63,107 nt of DNA. Source: Streptomyces sp. sk2.1 (GTDB lineage Bacteria > Actinomycetota > Actinomycetes > Streptomycetales > Streptomycetaceae). Below the pieces are notes generated by a model. That model was not told where the DNA came from. It saw only the letters and a list, made by a program, of their open reading frames with translations, and did no database searches. Both the position numbers and the translations under genes were made by a program. Shown here piece by piece: positions 16,438 through 26,204 of this stretch (position 1 is the stretch's first letter; the number at the start of each line of letters is the position of its first letter). Location of the stretch: NCBI RefSeq assembly GCF_008120935.1, contig NZ_RDBO01000020.1, positions 1,445,526-1,508,632 on the forward strand, written 5' to 3'.

Positions 16438-16913
16438 TCTTCGGCCTCCGCGCACCGCTCCAGACCTCCGTCCGGCTCGACGGGATCGACTACCTCATCC
16501 ACCTCGACGCGCCGGACGGCCCCGAGGCGTGCGCGTGGGCCCTCCAGGACGAATGGCTCCACCTGTTCCCGCGGGCTCTTCCGCCTGATCAGCAGGCATT
16601 CTGGGACGACCTCCTCACCGACCCGGAGACCGCTGTCGGCTTCACCACGCTGCGCCCCATCGCGTTCCGTCTTGCCCAGCAGCTCTACGGCGTCCCCTGG
16701 TGGACCGCGCACCGCCTTACCGAGTCTGCGGCGCAGTCCCTGCTCGCCTATGAAGCCTGGACCGTTCGCAAGGGCTTCGACCCTGCCGGGAAGCCGGCCC
16801 GGCGCATCGTCGCCTCCATCGTCGCCTGGCAGGCCGAGCAGTGGGCCGACGAGGCGGAGGCGAAGTCCTGGCATCAGCGCATGTTCATGCCCCCTCCCGG
16901 AGTGAGGATCTGA
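16434..16913 (+). CDS. Tail assembly chaperone-like protein (second frame)
   Basis: It begins at a GTG overlapping the previous stop (GTGA) in the -1 frame. The 159-residue product contains DPETAVGFTTLRPIAFRLAQQLYGVPWWTAHRLTESAAQ, the helical segment with PWW typical of actinophage gpT-like chaperone extensions. In many phages this frame is reached by -1 frameshifting; here a TAA in the -1 frame at 16419-16421 leaves a very short window without a classic slippery heptamer. Independent, coupled initiation is the simpler reading. Confidence 0.7.
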   Translation: MIFGLRAPLQTSVRLDGIDYLIHLDAPDGPEACAWALQDEWLHLFPRALPPDQQAFWDDLLTDPETAVGFTTLRPIAFRLAQQLYGVPWWTAHRLTESAAQSLLAYEAWTVRKGFDPAGKPARRIVASIVAWQAEQWADEAEAKSWHQRMFMPPPGVRI

Positions 16914-16916
16914 CTC

Positions 16917-19673
16917 ATGGCCACGTACGGAACCGCCGAAGTCCGGATCGAGGCAGACACCTCGGACTTCCACCGGGAGCTTCAGCGTGACCTCCAACGT
17001 GGCCGGCCTGTCGAGATCAACATCGAGCCCGATGCCCGGGGATTCGTCGACCGCCTGCGCCGGGACCTGCGCCGCATCACGGCGGAGATCACTCTCCGGG
17101 CCGATTCCCGCCGGCTCGTCCGCGAGATCGAGCGGGAGCTGCGCCGCGTCCGCCCGCCCCGCATCGAGCTCGAAGTCCGCGCTGACACCAGCCGCGCCGA
17201 GTCCGACATCCGGTCTATCCGCGCCCGTGACATCGATGTCACCGTTCGTGCCGACACCAGCCAGGCCCGCTCAGAGCTGGACGACCTCCAGAACCAGATC
17301 CCCGACGGCCTGACAGTCCCCGTGACTGCGGGCGGAGCAGGAGACGCAGGCGCAGCAGCGGGCGGTGACCTCATCAGCGGCCTTGCGGGTTCCCTCGCCG
17401 GAGCAGGGCCGTGGGGTGCCGTCGTCGCCGTTGTCCTCGCCGGGGCCGCGCTCGTCGCGAAAGCCTTCACGACCGGCGTCTCCGAGTACATCGCCGGGCA
17501 GCAGATCACCGGCCGGTTCGAAGCCCAGCTCGGGTCCACCGGAGCCGATGCGAAGAAGTACGGCGCCACCGCGGGACGCCTCTATGCGGAAGGGGTCACC
17601 GAGACTGCCGACGACGGCGCCAGGGCCGTCCAGGAAGCCGTACGCGCCGGGCTCCAGCTCAACCCGGGAGACCTCGACCTCCAGGGCGTCTCCACCGCCC
17701 TCGCCGACCTCGCGAACCTCATGGAGGAGGACGTCGGCCAGACCGCCCGAGCCGTCGGACAGATGATCAAGACGGGGCTCGTCGACAACGCCCAACAGGG
17801 CTTCGACCTTCTCACCAAGGGAGTTCAGGGCGGGGCGAACGCCGCGGAAGACCTCCTCGACACCTTCTCCGAGTACTCCACCCAGTTCCGCCAGCTCGGA
17901 CTCAGCGGAGAAGAAGCCCTCGGCCTGATCCAGCAGGGCCTCAAGGGCGGTGCGCGCGACGCCGACGTCGTCGCCGACACCCTCAAGGAGTTCAGCATCG
18001 AGGCCGCTCAGGGGGGAGAGCGGGTAACGGAGGCGTTCAAGTCCCTCAACCTCGACGCCACCGAGTTCTCCAATGCCTTTGCCAAGGGCGGCGCGCCTGC
18101 CCGTGAGGCTCTCGAGAAGGTCCTCGACAGTCTCCGGAACATCGAGGACCCCCTCAAGCGGAACCAGCTCGCCGTCGGTCTCTTCGGTACCAAGGCGGAA
18201 GACCTCGCCGGGGCCCTCGACAAGATGGACCTCGGGACCGCGGCCAAGCAGATGGAGGGCTTCGAAGGCTCCACCACGCGCGCCGGAAACAGCCTCCGGG
18301 ACAACCTCGGAACCGCACTGTCGCGCGTCGGCCGCGAAGCCAAGCTCGCTCTCGGTGGCCTCTTCTCCGGAGACGTCTCCGGCTTCGGGAACTTCGCCGA
18401 CTCCGTCCGCGACCTGCTCCCCTACGTCAAGGAGGCCGCCAAGGGCCTGGCCAGCGCCATCGAGGACGCCTTCCTGGAGCTGGTCCCGAAGATCCCCGGC
18501 CTGATGATGAAGATCGGCACGAAGATCGGCGAGTCCGTCGGCGACTGGGGCCCCCAACTCCTCAAGATCGCCGCGATCTTCAACCTCATCCCGGTGATCC
18601 TCATGGCTGCTCTCGGCACCGCCATGGTCAGCGCCGTCGCCGCCGTCTGGAACACCTACATCTCCCCCGCCCTGGAGGACCTCGGGCAGGGGTTCATCAA
18701 CTTCTTCTCCGTGGAGCTCCCGGCCTTTTTCACCGGGATCGGGGACTCCATCGGGGCCGCCCTCTCCGAGGCGTTCAACGTCGCCTGGACGTTCGTCACC
18801 GAGCAGCTCCCCGTCTACGCACAGGGCGCCCTCGACTGGTTCCTGAACCTCCCCGGGCTCATCTTCGAGGCCCTCGGGATGCTCGCAGGGCTCCTCGTCG
18901 CCGCGTTCGTCGCAGGCTTCAACTACCTGTGGGAGCAGGTGCCTGTCTGGATCGAGAACACGATCACGTTCTTCCGGGACCTCCCCGGCAAGATCGGCGA
19001 GGCGATTTCCAACCTCGGCAGCTTCCTTGCCGACGCGTTCAATGCCGCGATCGGCTTCGTCACCCAGACCCTCCCAGCGAAGATCGCCGGGATCATCGCG
19101 TTCTTCCGCCGCCTCCCCGGGCAGGCCCTCGCGGCCCTTTCCGACCTCGGCTCGAAGATCAGCAGCGCCTTCTCCACCGCCTTGTCCGCCGCTCAGCGGA
19201 AGGTCTCCACCGGGCTCGACAACATCGCCGGCTTCTTCCGGAAGCTCCCCGGGCAGATCACCTCCGCCCTCTCCGGGATCGGCACGTCCATGTGGAACGG
19301 CCTCCGAGCCGCCCTCAACGCAGGTATCCGCCTCGTGAACCGCGCCGTCGACGGCTTCAACAAGTTCTCACCGGTCAACGTCTCCCGCATCCCCGAGCTC
19401 GCGGACGGCGGCATCCTCTACCAGCGCACCCTCGCCTACGTCGGCGAAGCCGGTCCCGAGGCGGTCATCCCGCTCATGCGCCCCCGCCGCGCTGCTCAAC
19501 TCGCGGAGCAGTCCGGGCTCATCGACCTCCTCCAGAAGCAGGGCCTCGTGGTGCGCACCGGTACGACCGACCGCTCCCAGTCCCACACCTGGAACATCAC
19601 GACCCGGGGAGCAGACCCCCGAGCCCTCTCTCAGTCCCTGTACAACCGCATGACCCTTGCGACGGGAGTCTGA
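16917..19673 (+). CDS. Tape measure protein
   Basis: The 918-residue protein is the longest gene of the tail module and sets tail length. Residues 1-130 hold repeated strands of the form VRIEADTSDF / ITLRADSRRL / LEVRADTSRAES / VTVRADTSQARSE, alternating with Arg-rich helices. Next comes a Gly/Ala hydrophobic segment (about 165-185). The core (QITGRFEAQLGSTGADAKKYG; RAVGQMIKTGLVDNAQQGFDLLTKGVQGGANAAEDLLDTF) matches the phage tail tape measure family. Several hydrophobic repeats (FLNLPGLIFEALGMLAGLLV; FFRDLPGKIGEAISNLG; FFRRLPGQALAALSDLG) could insert into the host membrane at injection. The end carries LAYVGEAGPEAVIPL, a hallmark of actinobacterial tape measures. ATG at 16917 follows GGAGTGAGGA. 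Confidence 0.92.
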   Translation: MATYGTAEVRIEADTSDFHRELQRDLQRGRPVEINIEPDARGFVDRLRRDLRRITAEITLRADSRRLVREIERELRRVRPPRIELEVRADTSRAESDIRSIRARDIDVTVRADTSQARSELDDLQNQIPDGLTVPVTAGGAGDAGAAAGGDLISGLAGSLAGAGPWGAVVAVVLAGAALVAKAFTTGVSEYIAGQQITGRFEAQLGSTGADAKKYGATAGRLYAEGVTETADDGARAVQEAVRAGLQLNPGDLDLQGVSTALADLANLMEEDVGQTARAVGQMIKTGLVDNAQQGFDLLTKGVQGGANAAEDLLDTFSEYSTQFRQLGLSGEEALGLIQQGLKGGARDADVVADTLKEFSIEAAQGGERVTEAFKSLNLDATEFSNAFAKGGAPAREALEKVLDSLRNIEDPLKRNQLAVGLFGTKAEDLAGALDKMDLGTAAKQMEGFEGSTTRAGNSLRDNLGTALSRVGREAKLALGGLFSGDVSGFGNFADSVRDLLPYVKEAAKGLASAIEDAFLELVPKIPGLMMKIGTKIGESVGDWGPQLLKIAAIFNLIPVILMAALGTAMVSAVAAVWNTYISPALEDLGQGFINFFSVELPAFFTGIGDSIGAALSEAFNVAWTFVTEQLPVYAQGALDWFLNLPGLIFEALGMLAGLLVAAFVAGFNYLWEQVPVWIENTITFFRDLPGKIGEAISNLGSFLADAFNAAIGFVTQTLPAKIAGIIAFFRRLPGQALAALSDLGSKISSAFSTALSAAQRKVSTGLDNIAGFFRKLPGQITSALSGIGTSMWNGLRAALNAGIRLVNRAVDGFNKFSPVNVSRIPELADGGILYQRTLAYVGEAGPEAVIPLMRPRRAAQLAEQSGLIDLLQKQGLVVRTGTTDRSQSHTWNITTRGADPRALSQSLYNRMTLATGV

Positions 19674-19675
19674 CC

Positions 19676-20932
19676 ATGTGGCCCGGATACCTGAACCTGG
19701 CGTGCGCCGAGATCATCAACAACGAGCGTGCGGCCACGTACGTCCAGCCGTACGGGGTCACGATCAACTGCGATCGCTGCGCCGGCCTCCCCGAAGTCCT
19801 CGGCCACGACCCGTACACGTCCCCTGTCGCCGACGACGCGCCCTGGTACGACCCCGTACGCGGCGCCAGCGCGGACTTCCTCGGGGCGTTCTCCTCCAGC
19901 ATCGATGGACTCTCCGCGTCCCCCGCGGCCCGCGACCCGCTGCCCCTCGTCCGCGATGGGAGCAGCATCGGTCCGCTGCGCCGGGAGCACCGCGAGATCC
20001 CCGTGACCGTCCGTCTTTTCGCGCTCTCCGAGTGCGGGCTCTCCTATGGCCTGGAGTGGCTCTCCCGCTCCTTGTCCGGGGACCCTTGCGGCGGGAACTG
20101 CACCGGCGCCGAGATGACGCTCTTCGCCTGCTGCCCCGGTTCCGGGACCGACACCGGGTACGACGGTGCCGAGCTTCGCTACCTGTACGACGTGGGGCTC
20201 CTCCAGGGCCTCACCGTCTCCGAGCGGATCTACTGGGGCGAAGTCGTCGAGGCGGTGGTGTCGTTCACACTCGTGGCCGGGAACCCGTGGATCTACGGGC
20301 AGGCGCTTCCGACCGGGGATGACTGGGTGGCCCTCTCCCAGGGAACCGAGACCCGCGCCGACCCTGACCAGGTCTACCAGCGCTGCCTCCCGCCGACTCC
20401 GTGCGCCACCGACGACCAGTGCCCCCGGCCGCCGCTCCCTCCGCGGCCGCCGCGCCCCGTGTCTCCCTGCTACCCGAAGGGGGTCGGGGACTTCCTCGTC
20501 ACCCGGATCCGCGTCGCCTCGGAGGACTACCCGCTCTGGTCCGAGCTCGTTCCCGTCGTGGAGATTGAGCCCGGCTCCGCCGACATGCGGCGGCTCCTCG
20601 TCCGTTTCTGGTCGAACCCTCAGAACGAGGACTGCGCCCAGGAGTTGGACCCCTGTGACGCGTGCGGGGACCTGAACGTCACCTACCTCCCCGCGAACAG
20701 CCTCCTCACCATGGACGGACGCGTCTCCCGGTCCAGCATCGAGTGCGAGACCGAGGGGGTCGGAATCGCCGTGTCCGCCCCGAACGCCTTCGGCCCCCAG
20801 GGCGGCCTCTTCACGTACCCATACTTCCCTTGCCCCGGGGGTCTCTGCGTGGAGGTCTGGGCCCGTGCCGACACCGTCGCCGACGACGCCCGCGCCCGCA
20901 TCACCCTCATCCCTCGATCGGACGTGATGTGA
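19676..20932 (+). CDS. Minor tail protein, Dit-like, Cys-rich (418 aa)
   Basis: It follows the tape measure by 2 bases, where the distal tail protein normally lies. The N-terminus (MWPGYLNLACAEIINNERAATYVQPYG) and PLVRDGSSIGPLRREHREIPVTVRLFALSECG suit a baseplate hub-type structural protein. The middle carries GDPCGGNCTGAEMTLFACCPG and PPTPCATDDQCPRPPLPP, and the C-terminus EELDPCDACGD-like Cys pairs. The many cysteines suggest disulfide or metal stabilisation. The last part (LCVEVWARADTVADDARARITLIP) resembles strands of carbohydrate-binding-like sandwiches. Exact family not identified. Confidence 0.7.
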   Translation: MWPGYLNLACAEIINNERAATYVQPYGVTINCDRCAGLPEVLGHDPYTSPVADDAPWYDPVRGASADFLGAFSSSIDGLSASPAARDPLPLVRDGSSIGPLRREHREIPVTVRLFALSECGLSYGLEWLSRSLSGDPCGGNCTGAEMTLFACCPGSGTDTGYDGAELRYLYDVGLLQGLTVSERIYWGEVVEAVVSFTLVAGNPWIYGQALPTGDDWVALSQGTETRADPDQVYQRCLPPTPCATDDQCPRPPLPPRPPRPVSPCYPKGVGDFLVTRIRVASEDYPLWSELVPVVEIEPGSADMRRLLVRFWSNPQNEDCAQELDPCDACGDLNVTYLPANSLLTMDGRVSRSSIECETEGVGIAVSAPNAFGPQGGLFTYPYFPCPGGLCVEVWARADTVADDARARITLIPRSDVM

Positions 20933-20933
20933 C

Positions 20934-23270
20934 ATGGCCGTCCTCGACCCGCTCGGCCCGTCCGACGTCTACCTCAGCGGCCCGGTCACTCTCTCCGAGC
21001 GCACTGTCCACCAGCAGGCCGCGATCGAACCGGTCACCGGGGAGGTCTTCGCGACGCAGGTCATCCAGGGCGGGCGCCAACTCCAGGGCGAGAGCGCACC
21101 CGTCGACTCCGCTGCCCGGAACGCGCGGGGCGACCTCGCCATCTCCCGCGTCAGCACCGCCGGCGAGCTCGTCGACAACATGTACGTCCGCCGCTTCGAC
21201 CACGGCAGCGGGCTCGGCGTCGAGAACAGGGACGGCGCCACCTGGATCTGGACCGCGTACGACGCGGCAGAGCGCCCCGCCGGCCAGAACGCCCACGGCC
21301 GGCTCATCGCCCGCTACCCGTACCAGCCCGGAACCGTCCTCGACGTCGGCACGGCCACGGCGGAGGTCTTCGAGCCGATCCCCGGCGCGACGAGCATCAC
21401 CCCGAGCCTCGACCTCACCCACTCCCAGGTCGGCATCCGCTACTCCCTCGGCGGCGGGAACCTCCGCTACCGCATCTACAGCTACGCCGACTTCACCGCC
21501 CGGAACTTCGACGCGTTCATCACCGACTTCCCGCAGACCGACACCGACCTGTTCCAGTCCTGGACCCTCTACGGCCGGTACATCTACCAGGTCCACGGGA
21601 GCGGCTACAGCGACGACAACCCGCCGCCGGGCAACGCCCGCTTCGTCATCCTCGACACGTTCACCGGCCGGACCATCCGGACCGTCCCGTTCACCGGCTA
21701 CCCGGACCTGGTGACCCGCGAGCCCGAGGCCCTCACCGTCTGGGAATCCCCGGCCGGGCCCCGGCTGGTCTACGGCTTCGCGACCGACGCCGCGCCCCGC
21801 CTCATGCGCCTGTACGCCGTGAAGGCCGACGCCGGGCCGGGCACGTGGATCGAGGCGGAGGCCACGGACCAGGGCATCGCGCTCGCCGCGTCCCTCGGCG
21901 ACCCCGCCACCGTGCAGTCGTGGACGATCACTCGCCCTGACGGGACCGTCCTCACCTCCGGGACCGGGGCTACGGGCGATCCTGTCCTCGCCGTGGACGC
22001 CCTTGCACCGCCGTGCCGCGACAACATCTACGTCCTCACGATCGAGCGCACCGACGGCTCCACCAGCAGCCTGTCCTCCTCACCCGTCGCCTACATTCCG
22101 CCCGGAGGCTGCGAGTCCGGAGGCGCCGTCGGCCCGACCGGGAGCAACGTCGGCTGCGCCACCGCGTACACCGCGCGCATCCACTGGCGCGGCGGGGCCC
22201 TCGAGCTCCCCGTTGCCGCGATGGACGACATCACCGAGATCTCCTGGGGGCGCACCGCCGATGACGTCTCGGAGGCCACTGTCACTCTTGCCCGTTGCGG
22301 CCCGTGCCATGAGATCGAGGACATCCACCCCTGGGTTCACGAGCTGACCATCTACCGCGACGGCGAACTCGTCTGGCAGGGCCCGGTCCGCCGCGTGAGG
22401 GTGCGCCGCAACGAGGTCATCATCGAGGCCCTCGACGTCGTCGCCTGGCTCGACCGCCTCAACAACACCTTCCGCGTCGACTACTCCACCACCACCCCGG
22501 ACTCCATGGGGCGGAGGAAGGGCACGATCGTCTACATCGCCCGGAACCACATCCGCCTCGCCCTGGAGGAATCGGCCCTGTCCGTGCCCCCGGACTACCC
22601 CGGGATCATGGACTACATCGTCGCCGACGAGTCAGGGCTCCCCACGATCAAGGTCGAGAAGGACGGCTCCTCCAACACGACGATCTGGACCGAGTACCTG
22701 GGGACGATGCTCCGCGAGTGGAACGACCGGGGCCTGCACTTCACGACTGTCGGCCGCTCTCTCGTCCTGCGCGGCTGGCCGACCGAGAACACGCCCGCCC
22801 AGGCCCGGATCAGTCTCGGGGACCTCGTAGGCGAGGTGGAGGTCGTCCGTGACGGGGAGCCCGCGGCCACCTATGCCTTCGCGACGACGCAGCAGGGCGA
22901 GGACATCTCCAAGGGCCTCACCGTCGGTACCGGGCGCACCGGCACCCCGTACGGGAGGCTCGACACGATCGTCCGTATCCAGGAGGACGACCCGACGGAG
23001 GCCGACCTCCGCTCCGCCGCACGTGACGCCCTCGCGGGCCGCTACCCCGCGCCGATGGTCATTCAGATCCCGCAGTCCGCGCAGCTCGCCCCGCAGGCGC
23101 CGCTCCTCATGGCCCAGCTCGTCCCCGGCGAACGCGTCGACATCTACGACGACGAGCACTGTTTCGCCCTGGAGCAGGGCTTCGCGCTCTCCGACATGGA
23201 GGTCACCTGGGACGGGTCCCGCGAGCGGGTCTCCGTCGGCCTCATCCCCCTCGACCAGGAGGTCCCCTGA
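20934..23270 (+). CDS. Minor tail protein, baseplate hub/Tal-like (778 aa)
   Basis: It is co-translated with its neighbours (ATG 1 base after the previous stop, TGATG overlap with the next gene). The N-terminal about 300 residues hold repeated strands (GEVFATQVIQGGRQLQGE, DLAISRVSTAGELVDNMYVR, WESPAGPRLVYGFATD) resembling a beta-propeller. An Ig-like region near 310-390 (SWTITRPDGTVLTSG) follows. The C-terminal 350 residues (LPVAAMDDITEISWGRTADDVSEATVTLARCG; VWQGPVRRVRVRRNEVIIEALDVVAWLDRL) match the hub-like minor tail proteins of actinobacterial siphophages. These connect tail tip to receptor-binding proteins. Confidence 0.8.
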   Translation: MAVLDPLGPSDVYLSGPVTLSERTVHQQAAIEPVTGEVFATQVIQGGRQLQGESAPVDSAARNARGDLAISRVSTAGELVDNMYVRRFDHGSGLGVENRDGATWIWTAYDAAERPAGQNAHGRLIARYPYQPGTVLDVGTATAEVFEPIPGATSITPSLDLTHSQVGIRYSLGGGNLRYRIYSYADFTARNFDAFITDFPQTDTDLFQSWTLYGRYIYQVHGSGYSDDNPPPGNARFVILDTFTGRTIRTVPFTGYPDLVTREPEALTVWESPAGPRLVYGFATDAAPRLMRLYAVKADAGPGTWIEAEATDQGIALAASLGDPATVQSWTITRPDGTVLTSGTGATGDPVLAVDALAPPCRDNIYVLTIERTDGSTSSLSSSPVAYIPPGGCESGGAVGPTGSNVGCATAYTARIHWRGGALELPVAAMDDITEISWGRTADDVSEATVTLARCGPCHEIEDIHPWVHELTIYRDGELVWQGPVRRVRVRRNEVIIEALDVVAWLDRLNNTFRVDYSTTTPDSMGRRKGTIVYIARNHIRLALEESALSVPPDYPGIMDYIVADESGLPTIKVEKDGSSNTTIWTEYLGTMLREWNDRGLHFTTVGRSLVLRGWPTENTPAQARISLGDLVGEVEVVRDGEPAATYAFATTQQGEDISKGLTVGTGRTGTPYGRLDTIVRIQEDDPTEADLRSAARDALAGRYPAPMVIQIPQSAQLAPQAPLLMAQLVPGERVDIYDDEHCFALEQGFALSDMEVTWDGSRERVSVGLIPLDQEVP

Positions 23271-23473
23271 TGGCACGCCCCGGGCAGCGCCTCGCCCAGT
23301 CCCCCATCCGTGCCGGCGTTCAGTCCTCCGCGGTCATCGGCCGCGCCGTGCGCTCTTCCGCCGGAGGCTCCTACACCAGCCGTCTCGTCCTCTACATCGA
23401 CGACGTGCGGCACGAGCAGACCATCGACCAGCGAGGGCGCGAAGTCCTCACCCCGACAGAAGAGGAGAACTGA
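23270..23473 (+). CDS. Small tail-module protein (67 aa)
   Basis: The ATG overlaps the hub gene stop by one base. The product has a basic, Ser/Ala-rich N-terminus (MARPGQRLAQSPIRAGVQSSAVIGRAVRSS) and a beta-type C-terminus (SRLVLYIDDVRHEQTIDQRGREVL). It sits between the hub and the appendage protein; a small chaperone or linker at the tail tip is a guess. No Cys, no membrane segment. Confidence 0.65.
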   Translation: MARPGQRLAQSPIRAGVQSSAVIGRAVRSSAGGSYTSRLVLYIDDVRHEQTIDQRGREVLTPTEEEN

Positions 23474-23474
23474 C

Positions 23475-25331
23475 ATGGCGGCTCCCTGCGGATGCGGAGG
23501 AAGTTCCGTCGTCGTGGAAGGCATCGCGCCGATCTACGTCAACAAGGCCGGGGTGCGCCCCGTCACCTACCAGGTCGGTATCGACAAGGACTCCCTGTTC
23601 GGGGACATTGCCGGGGCCGGGCTGACCTACGACAAGGGCACCGACAAGCTCCAAGTCTGCCTGTCCCGCGACACTGGCAACTCGTTGCGGTTCGGGGCCG
23701 ATGGGTGCCTCTACGCGCCCGGCGGGGAGACTCCGGTGCCGGACGTGTGCGCGCGCCCGATCGAGTCCCTGCCGGCCGCGCCGAACGTGGTCGGGGCCGC
23801 TGAGCTGGCCGGGCTCATGGGCCCGTACAGCAGCCCCTACCAGGTCGACTACTGCCTCGCCGAGGGCTACGACATCGTGCATTTCCACACCTGCACGACG
23901 TCGGACGGGGTCGGGGTGGTGACGGACTACTGGGACCACATCATCAGCGCCGGCCGGTCGTCGCTGTACCTCACTCAGGATGCCCGGCAGATGACCGCGG
24001 CGACGATCCAGTCGACGTTCAACTACGCCGGGGACGTCGATGACCCGCGGACGTTCACCTGGGGCGACGACGACGTCGACTTGGAGAAGCGGAAGGATCG
24101 CCGCGGGGGCTGGTACGGGTGGCTGGCCCAGCGCTACTACCAGCCCCTGGCCAGCGACTTCCTGCGGAAGATCGACGCGAAGTCGGTCGCGCTGCTCGAT
24201 TGCTCGCCGGATCCGGAGCGGGCGGCGTATCCGGAGAGCGACGCCATCATCGGGCCGATGCAGGTGGTGCTGGACCACTGCGCCCAGTCCTGGTCGATGA
24301 TCGGGGTCCGCGAGCTGACGAATGCGACGACCGTGGAGAACCAGGGCATCACGGCGATCATGATGCCACTCAAGCCGACCACGTGGGGTGACGCGACACT
24401 GCCGTACCCGGTGGCCGACCTGACTGCCGCGGGCGTGGAGTGGATCGCCCTGTACAGCCGGCACGCCGACAGCGTGTTCACCGCGTACAAGGATGCCGGT
24501 CTCCAGGTGCTGATGCGGGGAACGAGCCGGCAGTCCGAGTACACCCGCGTCTCCGCCCTGGGGATTCGCGGCGTGTTGCAGTTCGACCCGTCCTACTACC
24601 GCGGGCCCGGCACCGTCCCCGCCCTCGGGGGCCGCGGGTATCGGATGGAGTTTGACCCGTGGGAGCACCGCCGCATGGGGACGGGGCAGCTCAGCTTCCA
24701 CACGGACCAGCAGCTCGTCCTGGCGTCCGGCGGCCATGTCCGCGGGCGTACGGAGGATGCCGAGCAGGGCCTGGTTCTGCCGTCGGGCTTTGGTGATGGG
24801 CGGGATCGTGCGGCGGTGTTGTGCGGGTGGGAGTGCCCGATGGCGAACCCGACCTCGTACACGATCACGTTCGACCTGAAGTGGGACACGCTCTCGGCCA
24901 GCGCCACGGCGGCCCGGATGGGGCTGCTGTTCGGCGCGGTGACGGATGCTGATCCGTACTCGTGGCCGCAGAACGACCCGGTCGCGAACCCGGCCAAGGT
25001 GCCTGCCATCACGCCGAATTGCTACCGGGTGTACCAGCGGCAGAACGGGGAGATCGGGATCGGCCGGTTCGCTGCTGATGGGTCGTACACGCTGCTGGCG
25101 ACGCGGACGAGTCCCGCTGTCTCGGCAGGGGTGTGGAACACGTACGAGCTGGTTGTCACGGCTGATCAGATCACGTTCACGCGGGTCCGGTCGGACGGTA
25201 CCCGGCACACGGTGACCGCGGCGGATACCACGTGGCGCGGCGCGTACTTCTGGGTGGAGAAAACGGAGTCGACGACAGGATCGACGGCCACCGGCTTCAC
25301 CGGCAGGGTCCGCAATGTCTCGTACACCTAG
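23475..25331 (+). CDS. Tail appendage protein with GDPD-like barrel and C-terminal lectin-like domain
   Basis: The ATG at 23475 is used because the frame becomes protein-like from MAAPCGCGGSS. In the 618-residue product, residues about 85-390 resemble a glycerophosphodiester phosphodiesterase TIM barrel. Matching parts are a helix with LAEGYDIVHFHTCTTSDGVGVVTDYWD, aligning with the family's ...VEFDVHLTSDGVPVVxHD strand, late barrel strands (VEWIALYS, LQVLMRG), and a terminal GVLQFDPSYY. The catalytic first His-Arg pair and several acidic ligands are not evident, so activity is uncertain. The C-terminal about 200 residues (TSYTITFDLKWDTLSASATAARMGLLFGAV; AGVWNTYELVVTADQITFTRV) look like a concanavalin/LamG-type sandwich. 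A receptor-binding or teichoic-acid-directed role is likely. Confidence 0.7.
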   Translation: MAAPCGCGGSSVVVEGIAPIYVNKAGVRPVTYQVGIDKDSLFGDIAGAGLTYDKGTDKLQVCLSRDTGNSLRFGADGCLYAPGGETPVPDVCARPIESLPAAPNVVGAAELAGLMGPYSSPYQVDYCLAEGYDIVHFHTCTTSDGVGVVTDYWDHIISAGRSSLYLTQDARQMTAATIQSTFNYAGDVDDPRTFTWGDDDVDLEKRKDRRGGWYGWLAQRYYQPLASDFLRKIDAKSVALLDCSPDPERAAYPESDAIIGPMQVVLDHCAQSWSMIGVRELTNATTVENQGITAIMMPLKPTTWGDATLPYPVADLTAAGVEWIALYSRHADSVFTAYKDAGLQVLMRGTSRQSEYTRVSALGIRGVLQFDPSYYRGPGTVPALGGRGYRMEFDPWEHRRMGTGQLSFHTDQQLVLASGGHVRGRTEDAEQGLVLPSGFGDGRDRAAVLCGWECPMANPTSYTITFDLKWDTLSASATAARMGLLFGAVTDADPYSWPQNDPVANPAKVPAITPNCYRVYQRQNGEIGIGRFAADGSYTLLATRTSPAVSAGVWNTYELVVTADQITFTRVRSDGTRHTVTAADTTWRGAYFWVEKTESTTGSTATGFTGRVRNVSYT

Positions 25332-25340
25332 GAGGGTGGA

Positions 25341-26204
25341 ATGGCTGCTTCACTGACCGCCTCGGAGGTCATATCTGCGCTGCGCGCTGAGGGTGTCCGC
25401 GTGGTGGAGGTCGGCAACTGGCGCACGCACAACCGGAACTCGAAGGGCCCCTGGGGCCCGGTCAACGGCAGCATCGTGCACCACACGGTCACCCGCGGCA
25501 CCGCTTCCACTGTCGCCCTGGTCCGGGACGGGCACGCGTCCCTGCCCGGTCCGCTGTGTCACGGGATGATCGCGAAGGACGGCCGGGTGCACATGGTCGG
25601 CTGGGGCCGGACCAACCATGCCGGCGGCGGCGACCCCAAGGTGCTGCAGCAGGTCATCGCCGAGTCGTACGGCGCCGCCCCGTCGAAGCCGGCCCGCGGC
25701 AACGCCAACGGGGTCGACGGCAACGCCCGGTTCTACGGCTGGGAGTGCGAGAACCTCGGCGACGGCAAAGACCCCTGGCCCAAGGCGCAGTACGACGCGA
25801 TCGTCCGGGTGCAGGCCGCGCTGTGCCGGACGCACGGCTGGTCGGCGAAGTCCGTGATCGGCCACCTGGAGTGGTCGAACGACAAGGTCGACCCCCGCGG
25901 TTTCACCATGTCGAAGCTGCGTTCCGACGTGGCCGAGCGCCTCAAGCACCCCGCGAGCTGGAACCCGAACGAGGAGGACCCCATGGCAGGCATCACCAAG
26001 CGCGACATCTTCGACGCGGTGTGGCGTACCGACTTGATGACGCCCCCGGAGGGCCGCGCGACCGAGGAGAACCCGACGTGGGCGCCGGAGTCGGTGCTGC
26101 GGGATGCGGCGTCGTACGCGATCCGGGCCGAGGCCGCGGCCGCGCGTGTTGAGGCCGCGGCCGCGCGGATCGAGGCGGCCCTGAGTGGGGCGGTGGCCCG
26201 CTGA
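25341..26204 (+). CDS. Endolysin: N-acetylmuramoyl-L-alanine amidase (Amidase_2/PGRP)
   Basis: It has a strong site AGGAGGGTGG before the ATG. The 287-residue enzyme has the zinc amidase fold in residues 15-210. IVHHTVTRG (His47/48) supplies the first zinc ligand, NHAGGGDP (His93) is near the active site, FYGWECENLGDG is the typical central strand, and VIGHLEWSNDKVDPRGF carries the last ligand region. It cleaves the amide between MurNAc and the peptide stem at lysis. The C-terminal 70 residues are an Ala/Glu/Arg helix (EAAAARVEAAAARIEAA), likely a coiled-coil oligomerisation element. There is no signal peptide, so export depends on the holin that follows. Confidence 0.93.
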   Translation: MAASLTASEVISALRAEGVRVVEVGNWRTHNRNSKGPWGPVNGSIVHHTVTRGTASTVALVRDGHASLPGPLCHGMIAKDGRVHMVGWGRTNHAGGGDPKVLQQVIAESYGAAPSKPARGNANGVDGNARFYGWECENLGDGKDPWPKAQYDAIVRVQAALCRTHGWSAKSVIGHLEWSNDKVDPRGFTMSKLRSDVAERLKHPASWNPNEEDPMAGITKRDIFDAVWRTDLMTPPEGRATEENPTWAPESVLRDAASYAIRAEAAAARVEAAAARIEAALSGAVAR

